The notes under the pieces were generated by a model. The model searched no databases, had not been told where the DNA came from, and saw only the letters and a list, made by a program, of their open reading frames with translations. The position numbers and the translations under genes were made by a program. Of a stretch of 64,000 nt of DNA, positions 34,755 through 44,987 are shown one piece after another. This DNA comes from Maritalea mobilis (GTDB lineage: Bacteria > Pseudomonadota > Alphaproteobacteria > Rhodobacterales > Rhodobacteraceae). Every line of letters begins with the position of its first letter. Position 1 is the stretch's first letter. The stretch is from positions 1 through 64,000 of the forward strand of contig NZ_JAHVKE010000003.1 in the NCBI RefSeq assembly GCF_019800885.1. Reading direction: 5' to 3'.

Positions 34755-34932
34755 ATCCACGTGAAGCGGAGCGTTTAAGCCGCTCAAAACCTTTGAATTT
34801 AGCTATCCGTTGTGCGGATGGCCTCTTGCCTGTATCCTGCTGCGAAAGCCTCGGTGACACGGCCCGAAGAAATGGGCGGTCGCGCGAAGGGGCACCGCGT
34901 CCGTGCGCGGCCACGGTTGAGGAGTGAGCGAG

Positions 34933-36180
34933 ATGTCGAAGACCGCCAAGAGTTCCGACGAGATCGAGGATGTCCTGTCCTCAATCCGGCGTCTTGTCTC
35001 CGATCACCACGCCTCGGCGGTTCCCAAAGCGCAGCCGGGCCCTGCAGCGGCGGCCCGGGGCGACACTGACAAACTGGTTCTGACGCCCGCGCTGCGCGTC
35101 ACCGACCCGGATGATCCCTGGGCGCCCGTCCCTGTGCGCGAAGACGCCGGGGCGGAGCTGTCCGAAACCAAGGATGCAGTTCGTCCAGTTACAGAAAGCG
35201 TCCCCCTGTCCGAGGCCGAGGAAGGGCAGGGCGACTGGCAGCCGGATGACCGTCTGTCCGAGTTCGATTCGGTCGGGTCCGAGGCCGATCACGATCACGC
35301 CCCCGACGCCGAAGCGCCCTCGATGGCGACCGACCCGGAGGGGATCGCCGCCGGGCAGGAGTTCGACCCGACGAAAGACATGGACCTCACCGACGGCGAC
35401 CCCTCGGCAGAGGCGCAGGACAACGCACCGACCGACGAGTCGGCGGCTGTCGATCAGGCTGTTGCCGAGCTTTTGGGCGAAACGCTGTCGGATGCCCCCG
35501 CCGAGTTCGAGCCCGAAACCGGGGATGTCGATTGGCCCGGCAGCAACGCGGACCGGGCCCTGCGCGAGCTTGCCACTGTCCGCGGTGTGCACCCTGTCGA
35601 CCCGCCCGAGGCGGACTCTGCGCCCGAAGGCGAGGAAGGATCGAACATGACAGACCACGGGCCGACAGGCGACCCGGACAACGCGGATTTCACACCGATT
35701 TTTTCGCGGCGGCCAGATGCTGACATGCGGCACCACTCCGACGCCGAGGGCGCAGGGCAGGGCGACACCCCCATCGAAGCCGAAGTCGTGGATTTTGATC
35801 GGGCGCTCGACACGTCGGTCCCCGGGCCGAGGCTGGAACCGAGTTCGGTGGTCGAGGACGCCGCCGGCGTGGATCACGGTCACGACATGCGCCCCGGTGA
35901 CCCCGAGCCCGGGCGTGCCATGCACTGGAAAACGGGGCCTGCCAATCGCGGCGACATGGCGCCCGATGAAGCCGATTACGAGGATCTGGGCGATGATCGC
36001 CCCTTCTCCTTCCCGGAGGATGAAACCGGAATTCTTGACGAGGAAACGCTTCGGGAAATCGTGGCCGAGGTGGTGCGCGAGGAGTTGCAGGGGGCGCTGG
36101 GGCAGCGCATCACGCGCAACGTGCGCAAGATGGTCCGGCGCGAAATCCGTCTGATGCTGGCGGCCGACGACCTCGACTGA
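34933..36180 (+). CDS. PopZ-like (DUF2497) acidic protein
   Basis: This 415-residue protein has a short N-terminal helix (DEIEDVLSSIRRLVSD, residues about 9-24) and a long, highly acidic Pro/Asp/Glu-rich region predicted to be disordered. A conserved C-terminal helical block from EETLREIVAEVV onward ends in MVRREIRLMLA. This three-part layout is that of PopZ, the polar organising scaffold, although the acidic spacer is much longer than in Caulobacter PopZ. A polar scaffold role is inferred. GAGGAG precedes the start; an in-frame GTG at 34924 is an alternative. Confidence 0.78.
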   Translation: MSKTAKSSDEIEDVLSSIRRLVSDHHASAVPKAQPGPAAAARGDTDKLVLTPALRVTDPDDPWAPVPVREDAGAELSETKDAVRPVTESVPLSEAEEGQGDWQPDDRLSEFDSVGSEADHDHAPDAEAPSMATDPEGIAAGQEFDPTKDMDLTDGDPSAEAQDNAPTDESAAVDQAVAELLGETLSDAPAEFEPETGDVDWPGSNADRALRELATVRGVHPVDPPEADSAPEGEEGSNMTDHGPTGDPDNADFTPIFSRRPDADMRHHSDAEGAGQGDTPIEAEVVDFDRALDTSVPGPRLEPSSVVEDAAGVDHGHDMRPGDPEPGRAMHWKTGPANRGDMAPDEADYEDLGDDRPFSFPEDETGILDEETLREIVAEVVREELQGALGQRITRNVRKMVRREIRLMLAADDLD

Positions 36181-36232
36181 GCGCGCTCACGCGCTTGACC
36201 TCTGCGCTTCGGCCCCCAAGTGTCGGACAGGC

Positions 36233-37090
36233 ATGTTTCCGTTTCGCGATCATAACCCTTCCGACCGCACGCCCTACGTCACCTGGGCGCTGATCGCGGC
36301 GAATGTCGTCATTTTCCTCAGTTACTTCCCGTCGCTTTCGGGCAGCGAGGCGATGCTGGGTGCCTTCTTCGACCAATGGGCGCTTGTGCCGCGCGAGGTT
36401 CTCTCGGGTTTCGATCAGCACACGGTCCTGACCTCGATGTTCCTGCACGGCGGCTGGATGCACCTGCTGGGCAACATGCTGTTCCTCTACATCTTTGGCG
36501 ACAACCTCGAGGATCTGCTCGGCCATCTCGGCTTCCTGGCCTTCTACCTTGCCTCGGGTGTTGCGGCAGCCGGCGGCCAGATCCTGGCCGACCCCACCTC
36601 GTCCATCCCGATGGTGGGCGCATCCGGGGCCATCGCGGGGGTGATGGGGGGCTACCTGCTGCTGTTTCCACGCGCGCGGATCGACGTTCTGGTCATCATT
36701 GTCGTCATCCTCAAGGTGTTCACGATCCCCGCCTGGCTGATGCTGGGCATCTGGTTCGGGCTGCAACTGGTGAACGGCCTTGCGATGGATGTCGCGGGCG
36801 GTGGGGTTGCCTATTGGGCCCATGCGGGCGGCTTCATCGCGGGGCTCGTGCTGGTTCTGCCGGCCTGGCTGAAACGCGGGGGGCCTGAGTGGTGGTCGCG
36901 AACCCACGGCAAACCCCCGCATGAAGAGGTCAACTATGTTCTGGACCGTGACCGGCGCAGTCCCATTCCGAGGGTGCGCCGCGTCTCGACCCCGCGCGAT
37001 GCGAAGGCGCCGCTGTCCGACCTCGGACGCATCCCGCGCTCGGGCACACGGCGCACGCCACGCTCGCCCTGGTCGGGCGGCAGAGACTGA
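36233..37090 (+). CDS. rhomboid-family intramembrane serine protease
   Basis: This 285-residue membrane protein has six or so membrane segments. The active-site serine is in GASGAIAGV and the catalytic histidine in YWAHAGGFIAGL; GGWMHLLGNMLFLYIFG is the conserved rhomboid signature. Rhomboids cleave membrane proteins within the bilayer. The C-terminal 60 residues are basic, Arg/Pro-rich and probably cytoplasmic. It ends just before a bidirectional terminator shared with the convergent efp. Confidence 0.88.
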   Translation: MFPFRDHNPSDRTPYVTWALIAANVVIFLSYFPSLSGSEAMLGAFFDQWALVPREVLSGFDQHTVLTSMFLHGGWMHLLGNMLFLYIFGDNLEDLLGHLGFLAFYLASGVAAAGGQILADPTSSIPMVGASGAIAGVMGGYLLLFPRARIDVLVIIVVILKVFTIPAWLMLGIWFGLQLVNGLAMDVAGGGVAYWAHAGGFIAGLVLVLPAWLKRGGPEWWSRTHGKPPHEEVNYVLDRDRRSPIPRVRRVSTPRDAKAPLSDLGRIPRSGTRRTPRSPWSGGRD

Positions 37091-37115
37091 CGCCCCATCC
37101 CCGCAGCCAATGAAA

Positions 37116-37144
37116 AAAGGCCGGCGCCCTTGGCCCCGGCCTTT
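37116..37144. terminator. bidirectional hairpin terminator between rhomboid and efp genes
   Basis: AAAGGCCGG and CCGGCCTTT form a perfect 9-base-pair stem around an 11-base loop. An A-run lies on the left and T's on the right, so it can serve both converging transcripts. Confidence 0.75.
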
Positions 37145-37167
37145 GAAACCTGGTGCTGATATCGGGG

Positions 37168-37731
37168 TCAGGCCCGCTCGGCGTATTCCATCGTTTCGGT
37201 GTTCACGACGATATCTTCGTCCTGCCCCACGAAGGGCGGCACCATCACCTTCACGCCGTTATCCAGAACGGCCGGCTTGAAGCTGTTGGCCGCAGTCTGG
37301 CCTTTGACCACCGGTTCCGTCTCGACCACCTTGCAGGTCACCTTTTGCGGCAACGTCGCGTTCAGTGCTTCGGCTTCGTAGAACTCCACCACGATCGTCA
37401 TGCCGTCCTGGAGGAAGGGGCGGCGGTCGCCAAGGATCTCGGCGGGCAGTTCGATCTGTTCGTAGGTTTCGGTATCCATGAAGACGAGCATACCGTCCTG
37501 TTCATACAGGAATTGCTGGTCTTTCTGTTCCAGCCGCACGCGCTCGACCTTGTCGGCCGAGCGGAAGCGTACGTTGTCCTTGGACCCGTTGCGCAGGTTG
37601 CGCAATTCGACCTGCGCAAAGGCGCCGCCCTTGCCGGGCTTGACGTGGTCGACCTTCACCGCCGCCCAGAGGCCGCCGTTGTGTTCCAGCACATTTCCGG
37701 GGCGGATCTCGTTCCCGTTGATCTTGGGCAT
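37168..37731 (-). CDS. efp: translation elongation factor P
   Basis: This 187-residue protein is full-length EF-P with the KOW-like N-terminal domain and two OB domains. EF-P relieves ribosome stalling at polyproline. The tip loop reads [17 protein letters not shown], carrying a lysine at the modifiable position. A sigma70-like promoter is visible upstream. Confidence 0.95.
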   Translation of the reverse strand: MPKINGNEIRPGNVLEHNGGLWAAVKVDHVKPGKGGAFAQVELRNLRNGSKDNVRFRSADKVERVRLEQKDQQFLYEQDGMLVFMDTETYEQIELPAEILGDRRPFLQDGMTIVVEFYEAEALNATLPQKVTCKVVETEPVVKGQTAANSFKPAVLDNGVKVMVPPFVGQDEDIVVNTETMEYAERA

Positions 37732-37774
37732 CGTGTCAAAACCTTGGCAATAACTTGAGATAGTGTTGAGCGTC

Positions 37775-37803
37775 CCTATATCTGGCGCTGGAGACGCTGA
37801 CAA
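37775..37803 (-). promoter_or_regulatory. probable sigma70 promoter of efp
   Basis: On the minus strand TTGTCA (37798-37803) and TATAGG (37775-37780) are separated by exactly 17 bases, about 45 bases upstream of the efp start. The position and spacing fit a housekeeping promoter. Confidence 0.5.
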
Positions 37804-37947
37804 TACACCGGAACCTGTGGGGATTGACCACCAGCCATGCGCTGGAAGAATACCACACTTGCAATATTCGCATCCCTGCGCTGCATAGAATCTGGGCATA
37901 AGAGGCGTCACGCCGAAATTGCAAGAGCAAAAACAAAGGACGACGAA

Positions 37948-38265
37948 ATGCGAGATTTCGTTGATGGCACCGCCTTCAACTTCGAACAGGGTCAGCGCGC
38001 GCGAAAGCTTTTCGCGGCGGTCGTTCTGGCAGCGCTCGATGATGCGATTGCCGACGACAAGAAATACGGCAACGGCCCTGAGCAAATTGCCCGCTGGGCG
38101 CGGTCGCGCGACGGGCGCGAGGTGCTTAGCTGTGCCGGGATCGACCCGAACGAACGCGTGGTCGAAGGCCTGATGAAATTCGTGGCCTGCGGTGTCCGCA
38201 CCTCGGTGGCGCTGAGCCGCGAGGAAAGCGAACGTCGCAACCAGGCCGAGGCCGAAGCTGCCTGA
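37948..38265 (+). CDS. DUF6280-type conserved small protein
   Basis: This 105-residue protein, rich in charged residues, starts [22 protein letters not shown]. It belongs to a family I know as DUF6280, highly conserved in Rhodobacterales, with no known function. AAGGA precedes the ATG and a strong terminator follows, so it is a monocistronic, probably well expressed gene. There is no signal or membrane segment. It is divergent from efp. Confidence 0.78.
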   Translation: MRDFVDGTAFNFEQGQRARKLFAAVVLAALDDAIADDKKYGNGPEQIARWARSRDGREVLSCAGIDPNERVVEGLMKFVACGVRTSVALSREESERRNQAEAEAA

Positions 38266-38299
38266 GCCGGCTTGATCCAAGCTGGCCGGTAAGGAGAAG

Positions 38300-38322
38300 C
38301 GCGCCTTTAAAGGCGCGTTTTT
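38300..38322 (+). terminator. rho-independent terminator after the DUF6280-type gene
   Basis: CGCGCCTTTAAAGGCGCG (38300-38317) is a perfect palindrome followed by a T-rich run, 35 bases after the stop codon. Confidence 0.85.
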
Positions 38323-38450
38323 CTTTTTCTATCGGTTTTGCCTATCCGGGCTGTGCTGGGTGTCAGAGCGTGCTAAGTTCGTAATTGTGGGGTCTGATGC
38401 CTTCCGAGACCCTTTTGTGCTGCTGTCCAAAACGGAGCCAAGCCAAGATC

Positions 38451-39206
38451 ATGAAGCTGCCCCACCTTGTTGCCGTACTCGTCTGCATGCCCTTTGCGGC
38501 GCAGGCCCAATCCGATTTCGAGCTGTCCTTCTCGGCTGGTCTCGGCGGTCAGGTGTCGCCGGACTATTTCGGCTCGGAGGATTACAGCGCTGGCGTTGCA
38601 GGTGGGTTTCAGTTTGGCCATCTGCGGCTGGGCGGCGTTGAAATCGGGGACCCCGATCCGAACGCAACGTCCTACGGCTGGCGGCCGCGCGGATCGTTCC
38701 GCTTTATCGGCGAACGGACGGATGACGACTCCCCCGAACTGGCAGGCCTCGACGATGTCGATTTCAGCGTCGAACTGGGTGGGGGCATCGGGTACACGGC
38801 GCAGAATTTCGCAGCCTTCGCCGATATCCGCTACGGCGTGATCGGTCACGAGAGCTTCGTGGGCGAGCTTGGAGCAGACGCCATCTTCCGCCCGTCGCAG
38901 GATCTGACCCTCACGGTGGGCCCGCGCATGCTCTGGGGGTCCGAGGATTACACGGCCACCTATTTCGGCGTGACGCCGACCGAGGCCGGCGCCTCGTCCT
39001 TCTCGGCCTATGATCCCGGTGCAGGGCTTGTCAGCTACGGGCTGGAGGTCGGCGCGACCTACCAGTTGTCCAATGACTGGAGCCTCGACGGCACGCTGAC
39101 CTGGGACCGGCTGGCCGGTGATGCCGCGGACTCGCCCATCGTGCATAGTGAAGACAGTTTCGGCGTGTCGCTCGTGCTGCTGCGGCGCTTTTCTTTCGGG
39201 TTTTGA
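38451..39206 (+). CDS. MipA/OmpV-family outer-membrane protein
   Basis: This 251-residue protein has a signal peptide cleaved about after AQA (residue 19) and a beta-barrel pattern of alternating residues ending in aromatic Phe. VGPRMLWGSEDYTATYFGVTPTEA is typical of the MipA/OmpV family. Members act as scaffolds for murein enzymes or as small porins; the exact role here is unknown. A GGAG lies upstream, but the spacing is long. The gene is followed by tRNA-Leu on the other strand. Confidence 0.82.
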   Translation: MKLPHLVAVLVCMPFAAQAQSDFELSFSAGLGGQVSPDYFGSEDYSAGVAGGFQFGHLRLGGVEIGDPDPNATSYGWRPRGSFRFIGERTDDDSPELAGLDDVDFSVELGGGIGYTAQNFAAFADIRYGVIGHESFVGELGADAIFRPSQDLTLTVGPRMLWGSEDYTATYFGVTPTEAGASSFSAYDPGAGLVSYGLEVGATYQLSNDWSLDGTLTWDRLAGDAADSPIVHSEDSFGVSLVLLRRFSFGF

Positions 39207-39240
39207 CCAGCATCCCCCGGCGTCCAAACGGGGGCATGGA

Positions 39241-39327
39241 TGGTGCGGGCGGTGGGACTCGAACCCACACGGCCATACGGCCCACGGATTTTAAGTCCGA
39301 TATGTCTACCAATTCCATCACGCCCGC
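39241..39327 (-). tRNA. tRNA-Leu (TAA)
   Basis: The minus strand forms an 87-nt class II tRNA with acceptor GCGGGCG/CGCCCGC. The anticodon loop CTTAAAA gives TAA, there is a long variable arm, a T loop TTCGAGT and an encoded CCA. Confidence 0.95.
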
Positions 39328-39615
39328 GACGGTCATGGGCTAGCCTTTTGGCGCGGGAAATACAATCGCGACAAATGGTTGGAAAGGTGGGCTGCGCACC
39401 GAAACTGGGACAGGGCGCGCAGCCCCTTTGACGTGACATGTCGTCAGACATCCGCGCCTTGGGGAAACGCGAACGCCCTCAAGATGTCGTTCAATGGTAA
39501 ACAAACCGTAAATCTGCCGGATGGTCCGGTTTGCGTCAGATCAATGTAGACCGTCGGATACTGCGGCAATTTGGCCTTGGGTCGCGCGACCTGATGCTCA
39601 TGCGGGGAGCCCGCC

Positions 39616-40383
39616 ATGCCGCGGAAGTTGAAAGAACTGGTGACTGTGTCACCGCCGACATTCGACAGATGCTCGTTTCAGCGGGTGGACCGGATGCTGG
39701 CCGCCCCGCACGCCCCCTACGATCGAGACTGGTTGATGGCCCGCTTCGCCGAGGGGCTCGAAATCCGAATGGTACGCCCCCCGCTGAAGGGGTTCGTCAT
39801 GTTCCAGCCCGGTCGCCTGTCCTGGCGGCCGATCGAAGGCGGGGCACGCGCCGTCGTGGTGCATGATCTGCGCGTTGCGCCAGGCCCCGACGCCGCCGAG
39901 GCGGTGCGTCGCCTCTGGGCTGGCGTGGAAGGGTTCGCGACATACTATGGCTATGCCGCTGTTCTGGCCGTCACCGGGCGGGACGAGGGGCTGATTTCCC
40001 CTGATCTCGCGCCCGGTCGCGGGTGGATGACGCTGGATGAGACGGCGCGCAATGCACGCCTTTGGGGGCGGGTTCTGCACGGGCCATGGCCATTGGCGCG
40101 TCTGCCGCGCGATTGGCAAACCCGCGCGGCCTTGCTTGGGGCGGGTCCGGTGCTTCAGACCACCGGGGAAAGCATGGCCCTTGAGGCGCGCGCCACCCGG
40201 CTGATCGAAGCGGCGGCGGCGCGGGGGATCGTGCTGCGCCATGACAAGCTCATGGACCCCGAAAGCGCCCGGCACCGCGCCGTCTACCCGGCCGCGGTGT
40301 TCTCGGTCCTGCGCGATGGTGTGCGGATTGGCGGCGCTGAAATGCCCGACGCGGCGATCCTTGCGGCGCTCGGGGGCGCCTAG
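39616..40383 (+). CDS. conserved protein, possibly GNAT-like
   Basis: This 255-residue protein has no signal or membrane segments. The part [19 protein letters not shown] followed by [22 protein letters not shown] faintly recalls a GNAT acetyltransferase fold, but a clear acetyl-CoA loop is not visible, so function is unassigned. GGGGAGC precedes the ATG. Its stop overlaps the stop of apt on the opposite strand. Confidence 0.65.
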   Translation: MPRKLKELVTVSPPTFDRCSFQRVDRMLAAPHAPYDRDWLMARFAEGLEIRMVRPPLKGFVMFQPGRLSWRPIEGGARAVVVHDLRVAPGPDAAEAVRRLWAGVEGFATYYGYAAVLAVTGRDEGLISPDLAPGRGWMTLDETARNARLWGRVLHGPWPLARLPRDWQTRAALLGAGPVLQTTGESMALEARATRLIEAAAARGIVLRHDKLMDPESARHRAVYPAAVFSVLRDGVRIGGAEMPDAAILAALGGA

Positions 40384-40919
40384 GCCCCCTCGTAGTGGCA
40401 CAGGGCGTGGACGGCCATGCCCATCGCTTCCAGTTTCTGTCGGCCGCCGATCTCGGGCAGGTCCACCACGAAAGCACAGCCCACGACCTCGGCCCCCAGC
40501 CGTTCGATCAATTTGATACCGGCCTCTGCCGTGCCACCAGTGGCCAGCAGGTCGTCGACCAGCAGAACCTTGTCGCCGGGCTTCAGCGCATCGTCGTGAA
40601 TCTCGACCGTCGCGCGCCCGTATTCCAACTCGTACTCCTGCTCGATGGTCGCGGCGGGCAGTTTGCCTTTCTTGCGGATCGGCACGAAGCCCTTGGACAG
40701 CTGGTGCGCCACCGCGCCGCCCAGGATGAAACCGCGCGCTTCAAGGCCCGCCACCATGTCGATCCGCTGTCCCACGAAGGGGGCGAGCAACTGGTCCACA
40801 GCCAGCCGGAAGCCCCGCGGATCCTGGAACAGGGTCGTCACGTCACGGAACATGATGCCCTCGTGCGGGAAGTCGGGAATGGTGCGGATGTAGTCCTGCA
40901 GAACCTTGGTATCGAGCAT
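40380..40919 (-). CDS. apt: adenine phosphoribosyltransferase
   Basis: This 179-residue protein has the PRPP-binding motif [17 protein letters not shown] and the adenine-site region [15 protein letters not shown]. It converts adenine and PRPP to AMP. It lies downstream on the same strand as mtnP, which releases adenine from methylthioadenosine, so the cluster forms a salvage route, with three intervening genes. Confidence 0.95.
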   Translation of the reverse strand: MLDTKVLQDYIRTIPDFPHEGIMFRDVTTLFQDPRGFRLAVDQLLAPFVGQRIDMVAGLEARGFILGGAVAHQLSKGFVPIRKKGKLPAATIEQEYELEYGRATVEIHDDALKPGDKVLLVDDLLATGGTAEAGIKLIERLGAEVVGCAFVVDLPEIGGRQKLEAMGMAVHALCHYEGA

Positions 40920-40949
40920 CGGACGGGGCCTTTCAGGTGACGAGGGCGG

Positions 40950-41618
40950 TCAGAGCCGCGGGTAATGACGACGCAGGGCGGCAAGATCCTGCCCCCTGAG
41001 CCGGACGGTGGAATTGCCGTTCTCGGCAAAGATCGAGCGTTCGTAGGCGGGCGAGTCGATGTCGGTGACAAGGCCCATGGCCTGGACCAGTTCCTCCAGC
41101 ACGACCGAGGCGATCTCGCGGCGGCGGATATCGGCGGAAATGGCAATGGCGGCTGCCGTGATCTCGGCCCCGCGCGACCGGATGGCGACGCGGCCGATGG
41201 CGATGTCGCTGCCGTCAAGCTCGGGCACACCGGTTCCGGTGATCCGGCCCCCTTGGCGCGCCCCGACCAGATGCAGGGGAATGTCGAAGGGCGGCTCGTA
41301 GGCCCGCTCCAGAAACAGGTGCGCGCCAGCGCCGTTAATCTCGTCTATGGCGTCATCCAGCGCCACATCCACGAGATCGAAGCGGTAGTCCGGGAAGCCC
41401 GGCGCGATCTGCGCGATCCCGATGCGCAGCGACAGACGTCGGTCCTCGGGCCAACGGATGAACGGCTTGTTGCACGGACCATCCGGCGGCGCGGCGCAGG
41501 CGACAAGCCGATAGAACGCCTCGTCCGAGATCAGGCCGGGCACCTCGATATACTCCTGCGCGTCGGCGCGCAGGGGCGTCAGGCCGAGAAGGGCCAGGAT
41601 GATCAAGAGCCGAGACAT
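40950..41618 (-). CDS. secreted DUF2927-like protein
   Basis: This 222-residue protein has a signal peptide (MSRLLIILALLGLTPLRADA, cleaved before QEY). The VVLEELVQAMGLVTDIDSP and SIFAENGN segments resemble the DUF2927 family, as I remember it, whose function is unknown. The arrangement of EE and charged residues could suggest a degenerate peptidase. It is predicted periplasmic. It sits between the alpha/beta hydrolase and apt genes on the minus strand. Confidence 0.65.
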   Translation of the reverse strand: MSRLLIILALLGLTPLRADAQEYIEVPGLISDEAFYRLVACAAPPDGPCNKPFIRWPEDRRLSLRIGIAQIAPGFPDYRFDLVDVALDDAIDEINGAGAHLFLERAYEPPFDIPLHLVGARQGGRITGTGVPELDGSDIAIGRVAIRSRGAEITAAAIAISADIRRREIASVVLEELVQAMGLVTDIDSPAYERSIFAENGNSTVRLRGQDLAALRRHYPRL

Positions 41619-41698
41619 GCGGTGTTGATGGCAAGCGCGCGGGGCGGGATCAAGGCGGCGGGTGCGCACACGGGCAGGGGTGTGGCGGCGCTGCCGGG

Positions 41699-42592
41699 TC
41701 ATGCCAGGGCGTGGCGCAGGAAGGACAGCACGGCATCGCGCATCGCGCGTGTCTCCGCATGTCCGCTGCCGGGTTCCGTCAGGATGGAAAGGGCGCCTAG
41801 GCAAGCCGCATAGGCCGCGCGCAGGCGCGAAAGCGCCGGGGTCAAGGCCTCGGGCGGGGTCAGCGGATCATCGGCGCCGGAACAGACCAACTGCGGGCGT
41901 GGCGCGATCAGGGCGGCGACATCGCCCATGTCCCCCTCTGTCAGCAGGCCCGGCACGGTCATGTACGGCCCATGCAGGTCATGGGCCCCGCTGTCGATCA
42001 GCGGGGCGATCTCGGCGAAGGCGCAAAGATGCGCGCAGGCACGAACACGCGGGTCCAGGGCTGCGAGCCAATAGGCATGCGTCGCGCCCATCGAGATCCC
42101 GAGCGTGGCGAGGCGGGTGGCGTCGATGCCGGGATCGCGGCAGAGAAAGTCCAGGCCTCCGGACAACTCCGACAGCATTTGCCCCAGAAGTGTTCGCCCG
42201 CGCCACAGCGCGGCCTTCGCCAGGGCGCTCTCCGGCCCGTCCTTTTGCCGGTCGCCAAAGCCCGGCATGTCGAGGCAGAGAACCGCAAACCCCGCTTCGA
42301 CAAGGGCCGGCCCGTACGGGGACAGCAGCGCAGGCCGACCGGACAGCAGCTCGGCGCGCCCGATACCGGGGGCGTTGCCATGGGCATGTGCATAGAGGAG
42401 GGCGGGGCGTGGACCGGCAGCGCGTGGGCGCAGCAGCGTTGCGGGCACGTCTTTGCCCGAGATGGTCAGCCGCACCGCCTCGACCGTCATCGTACCTTCG
42501 GTAGAGGCCTCTACGATGGCAAAGCTTTCCAGCCCCGGCGGTCCGCCGGGATACCCCAGCAGGGACCACAGCGTGCCGGGTGTCAGTCCCAT
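41699..42592 (-). CDS. alpha/beta hydrolase (dienelactone-hydrolase-like)
   Basis: This 297-residue alpha/beta hydrolase has the nucleophile elbow GISMGA, an acidic residue in GADDPLTPP and a catalytic His in GSGHAET, so the triad is complete. An esterase, peptidase or lactonase is possible; the substrate cannot be told. It starts four bases after the LysE gene and is probably co-transcribed. Confidence 0.82.
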   Translation of the reverse strand: MGLTPGTLWSLLGYPGGPPGLESFAIVEASTEGTMTVEAVRLTISGKDVPATLLRPRAAGPRPALLYAHAHGNAPGIGRAELLSGRPALLSPYGPALVEAGFAVLCLDMPGFGDRQKDGPESALAKAALWRGRTLLGQMLSELSGGLDFLCRDPGIDATRLATLGISMGATHAYWLAALDPRVRACAHLCAFAEIAPLIDSGAHDLHGPYMTVPGLLTEGDMGDVAALIAPRPQLVCSGADDPLTPPEALTPALSRLRAAYAACLGALSILTEPGSGHAETRAMRDAVLSFLRHALA

Positions 42593-42596
42593 GGCC

Positions 42597-43220
42597 TCAA
42601 GCGCGGCGCAGGGTGGCCGTCAGCACACCCATGCCGATCAGCGTCGCGCCGCCGGCCCGCGTCAGCCACGCGATCGCCGAGGGCCGCACGAGGTGGCGGC
42701 GCAGGGTGTCGGCCAGAAGGGCGTAGGCCAGCGCGTTCAGGGCGGCGAGGCTGACGAAACTGGCGATCAGGATGCCGAATTGCGGCAGAAGCGGCGCGCC
42801 GGGGTCAAGGAATTGCGGCACGAAGGCGATGAAGAAGGCGATGGATTTCGGGTTCAACGCCGTGACCGCCGCCGCATGCCCGAAGGTATGGCGCGGGCTG
42901 ACGATACCGGTTTCCGGCAGGGCGACCTCACCCGCGCGGGCCGAGCGGATCAGCTTGATCCCGAGCCAGACCAGGTACACCGCCCCGACCCATTTCAGGA
43001 CGGTGAACAGGGTGGCGGACGCCAATACCAGCGCGCCGAGGCCGGCAAGCGACGCGCTCATCGCGACGAGGTCGCCCAAGGCGACGCCCGCCGCTGTCGA
43101 CAGCGCCACGCGCCGCCCCTGGCTGAGGGCATAGGACAGCACCAGCAGGATCGTCGGCCCCGGTATGATCAGCAGCACGAAGGACGCGGCAAGAAAGGTC
43201 AGCCAGGTGTCGAGGGGCAT
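42597..43220 (-). CDS. LysE/RhtB-family amino acid exporter
   Basis: This 207-residue protein with about six membrane segments has the LysE/RhtB signature PGPTILLVLSYALSQGRR at the N-terminus and FGHAAAVTALNPKSIAFFIAF in the middle. These export amino acids such as homoserine, threonine or lysine. It lies 9 bases after the mtnP stop. Confidence 0.88.
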   Translation of the reverse strand: MPLDTWLTFLAASFVLLIIPGPTILLVLSYALSQGRRVALSTAAGVALGDLVAMSASLAGLGALVLASATLFTVLKWVGAVYLVWLGIKLIRSARAGEVALPETGIVSPRHTFGHAAAVTALNPKSIAFFIAFVPQFLDPGAPLLPQFGILIASFVSLAALNALAYALLADTLRRHLVRPSAIAWLTRAGGATLIGMGVLTATLRRA

Positions 43221-43229
43221 GATCAGATC

Positions 43230-44102
<873 letters not shown>

Positions 44103-44176
44103 GGCCCGCTACCCTCATGATGTTTGCGACCCCCAAGCAGAACCATCCTCTGGCCGGGGTTGCAAGACTCGCCAAG

Positions 44177-44195
44177 TTGACACATTTAGTGTCAA
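44177..44195. promoter_or_regulatory. 19-base palindrome TTGACAC-N5-GTGTCAA
   Basis: TTGACACATTTAGTGTCAA is a perfect palindrome with 7-base arms and the spacer ATTTA, 60 bases upstream of the flavodoxin gene and divergent from mtnP. It includes a TTGACA -35-like hexamer, so a regulator bound here would block RNA polymerase. I do not recognise the regulator. Confidence 0.55.
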
Positions 44196-44254
44196 ATAGA
44201 GTTAACAGAGTGAAAAGTTTTCATCTGATAGAAAATTGAGCGGGAAGGACAAGG

Positions 44255-44785
44255 ATGCAGGCACGGATTGTCATCTATTCCCGATCGGGACACAGCCGGG
44301 CCGTTGCGCGCGCTCTGGCGGATGAGACCGGGTGCGAGATCCTGGAAATCCTTTGTCCACGGTATCGCGGCCCCTTGGGGTGGGTCCGCGCCCAAATTGA
44401 TGCGCTGCGTGCCACCCTGCCTGATATTTCCATGTCCCAAGCGATCGGCCCGGCCGACCTGTTGATCGTCGGGGGCCCTATCTGGCGGGGCCGGTTGGCC
44501 GCGCCGTTGCGCCGCTTCCTCGAAGATCCCGAGCGTTTGCCGCCCGTTATCGGGGTGTTCGTCACGCGGGCGCGGGTGGGGTCGACCGCCTTTCTGGAGC
44601 CGGATCTCGAGCATCTCACGGGCGTCGTGCCGCCCGAGGTGTTGAGCCTGCGCACCCGCGATATACGCAAGGCACTGGCCGCCCCAAGCGGCGAAGGGTT
44701 GATCGGGGCCTTCCTGAAGCGGTTGAAGCCGCTGCTCGAAAAATCGACGATCCGTCCCTTCGTGCCCGCTATCCTCCGGCCCTGA
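44255..44785 (+). CDS. flavodoxin-like protein
   Basis: This 176-residue flavodoxin-fold protein has the FMN phosphate loop YSRSGHSRAVA at the N-terminus and VGGPIWRGRLAAPLRRFL in the middle. It probably carries FMN and acts as a NAD(P)H-quinone oxidoreductase or electron carrier. GGAAGGA precedes the ATG. The promoter carries a perfect palindrome, so it may be induced by a specific signal. Confidence 0.8.
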   Translation: MQARIVIYSRSGHSRAVARALADETGCEILEILCPRYRGPLGWVRAQIDALRATLPDISMSQAIGPADLLIVGGPIWRGRLAAPLRRFLEDPERLPPVIGVFVTRARVGSTAFLEPDLEHLTGVVPPEVLSLRTRDIRKALAAPSGEGLIGAFLKRLKPLLEKSTIRPFVPAILRP

Positions 44786-44987
44786 CGTCGAAAATCGCAG
44801 GGCAGCTATGCCGCTTTCGCATGGCGGCCACCCGCTGAGAATGGTTTACGCTGCGACGCAGCGATGGCAGTATGCCCAAGAATACCGTGCTTTGGCCGGC
44901 CATTTGGCCTATGCGCGGGCCAAACATATGTGACGGCGCGCCGGCGACGCGAACCCTGGCGCCCTCCCCGAACCGGAAAGTGACGAC

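Noticed and set aside
44191-44208. TGT-N12-ACA PpsR-like site next to the flavodoxin promoter
   Set aside because: The match is short and likely accidental; the neighbouring genes are not photosynthesis genes, and the perfect palindrome beside it is a better explanation.
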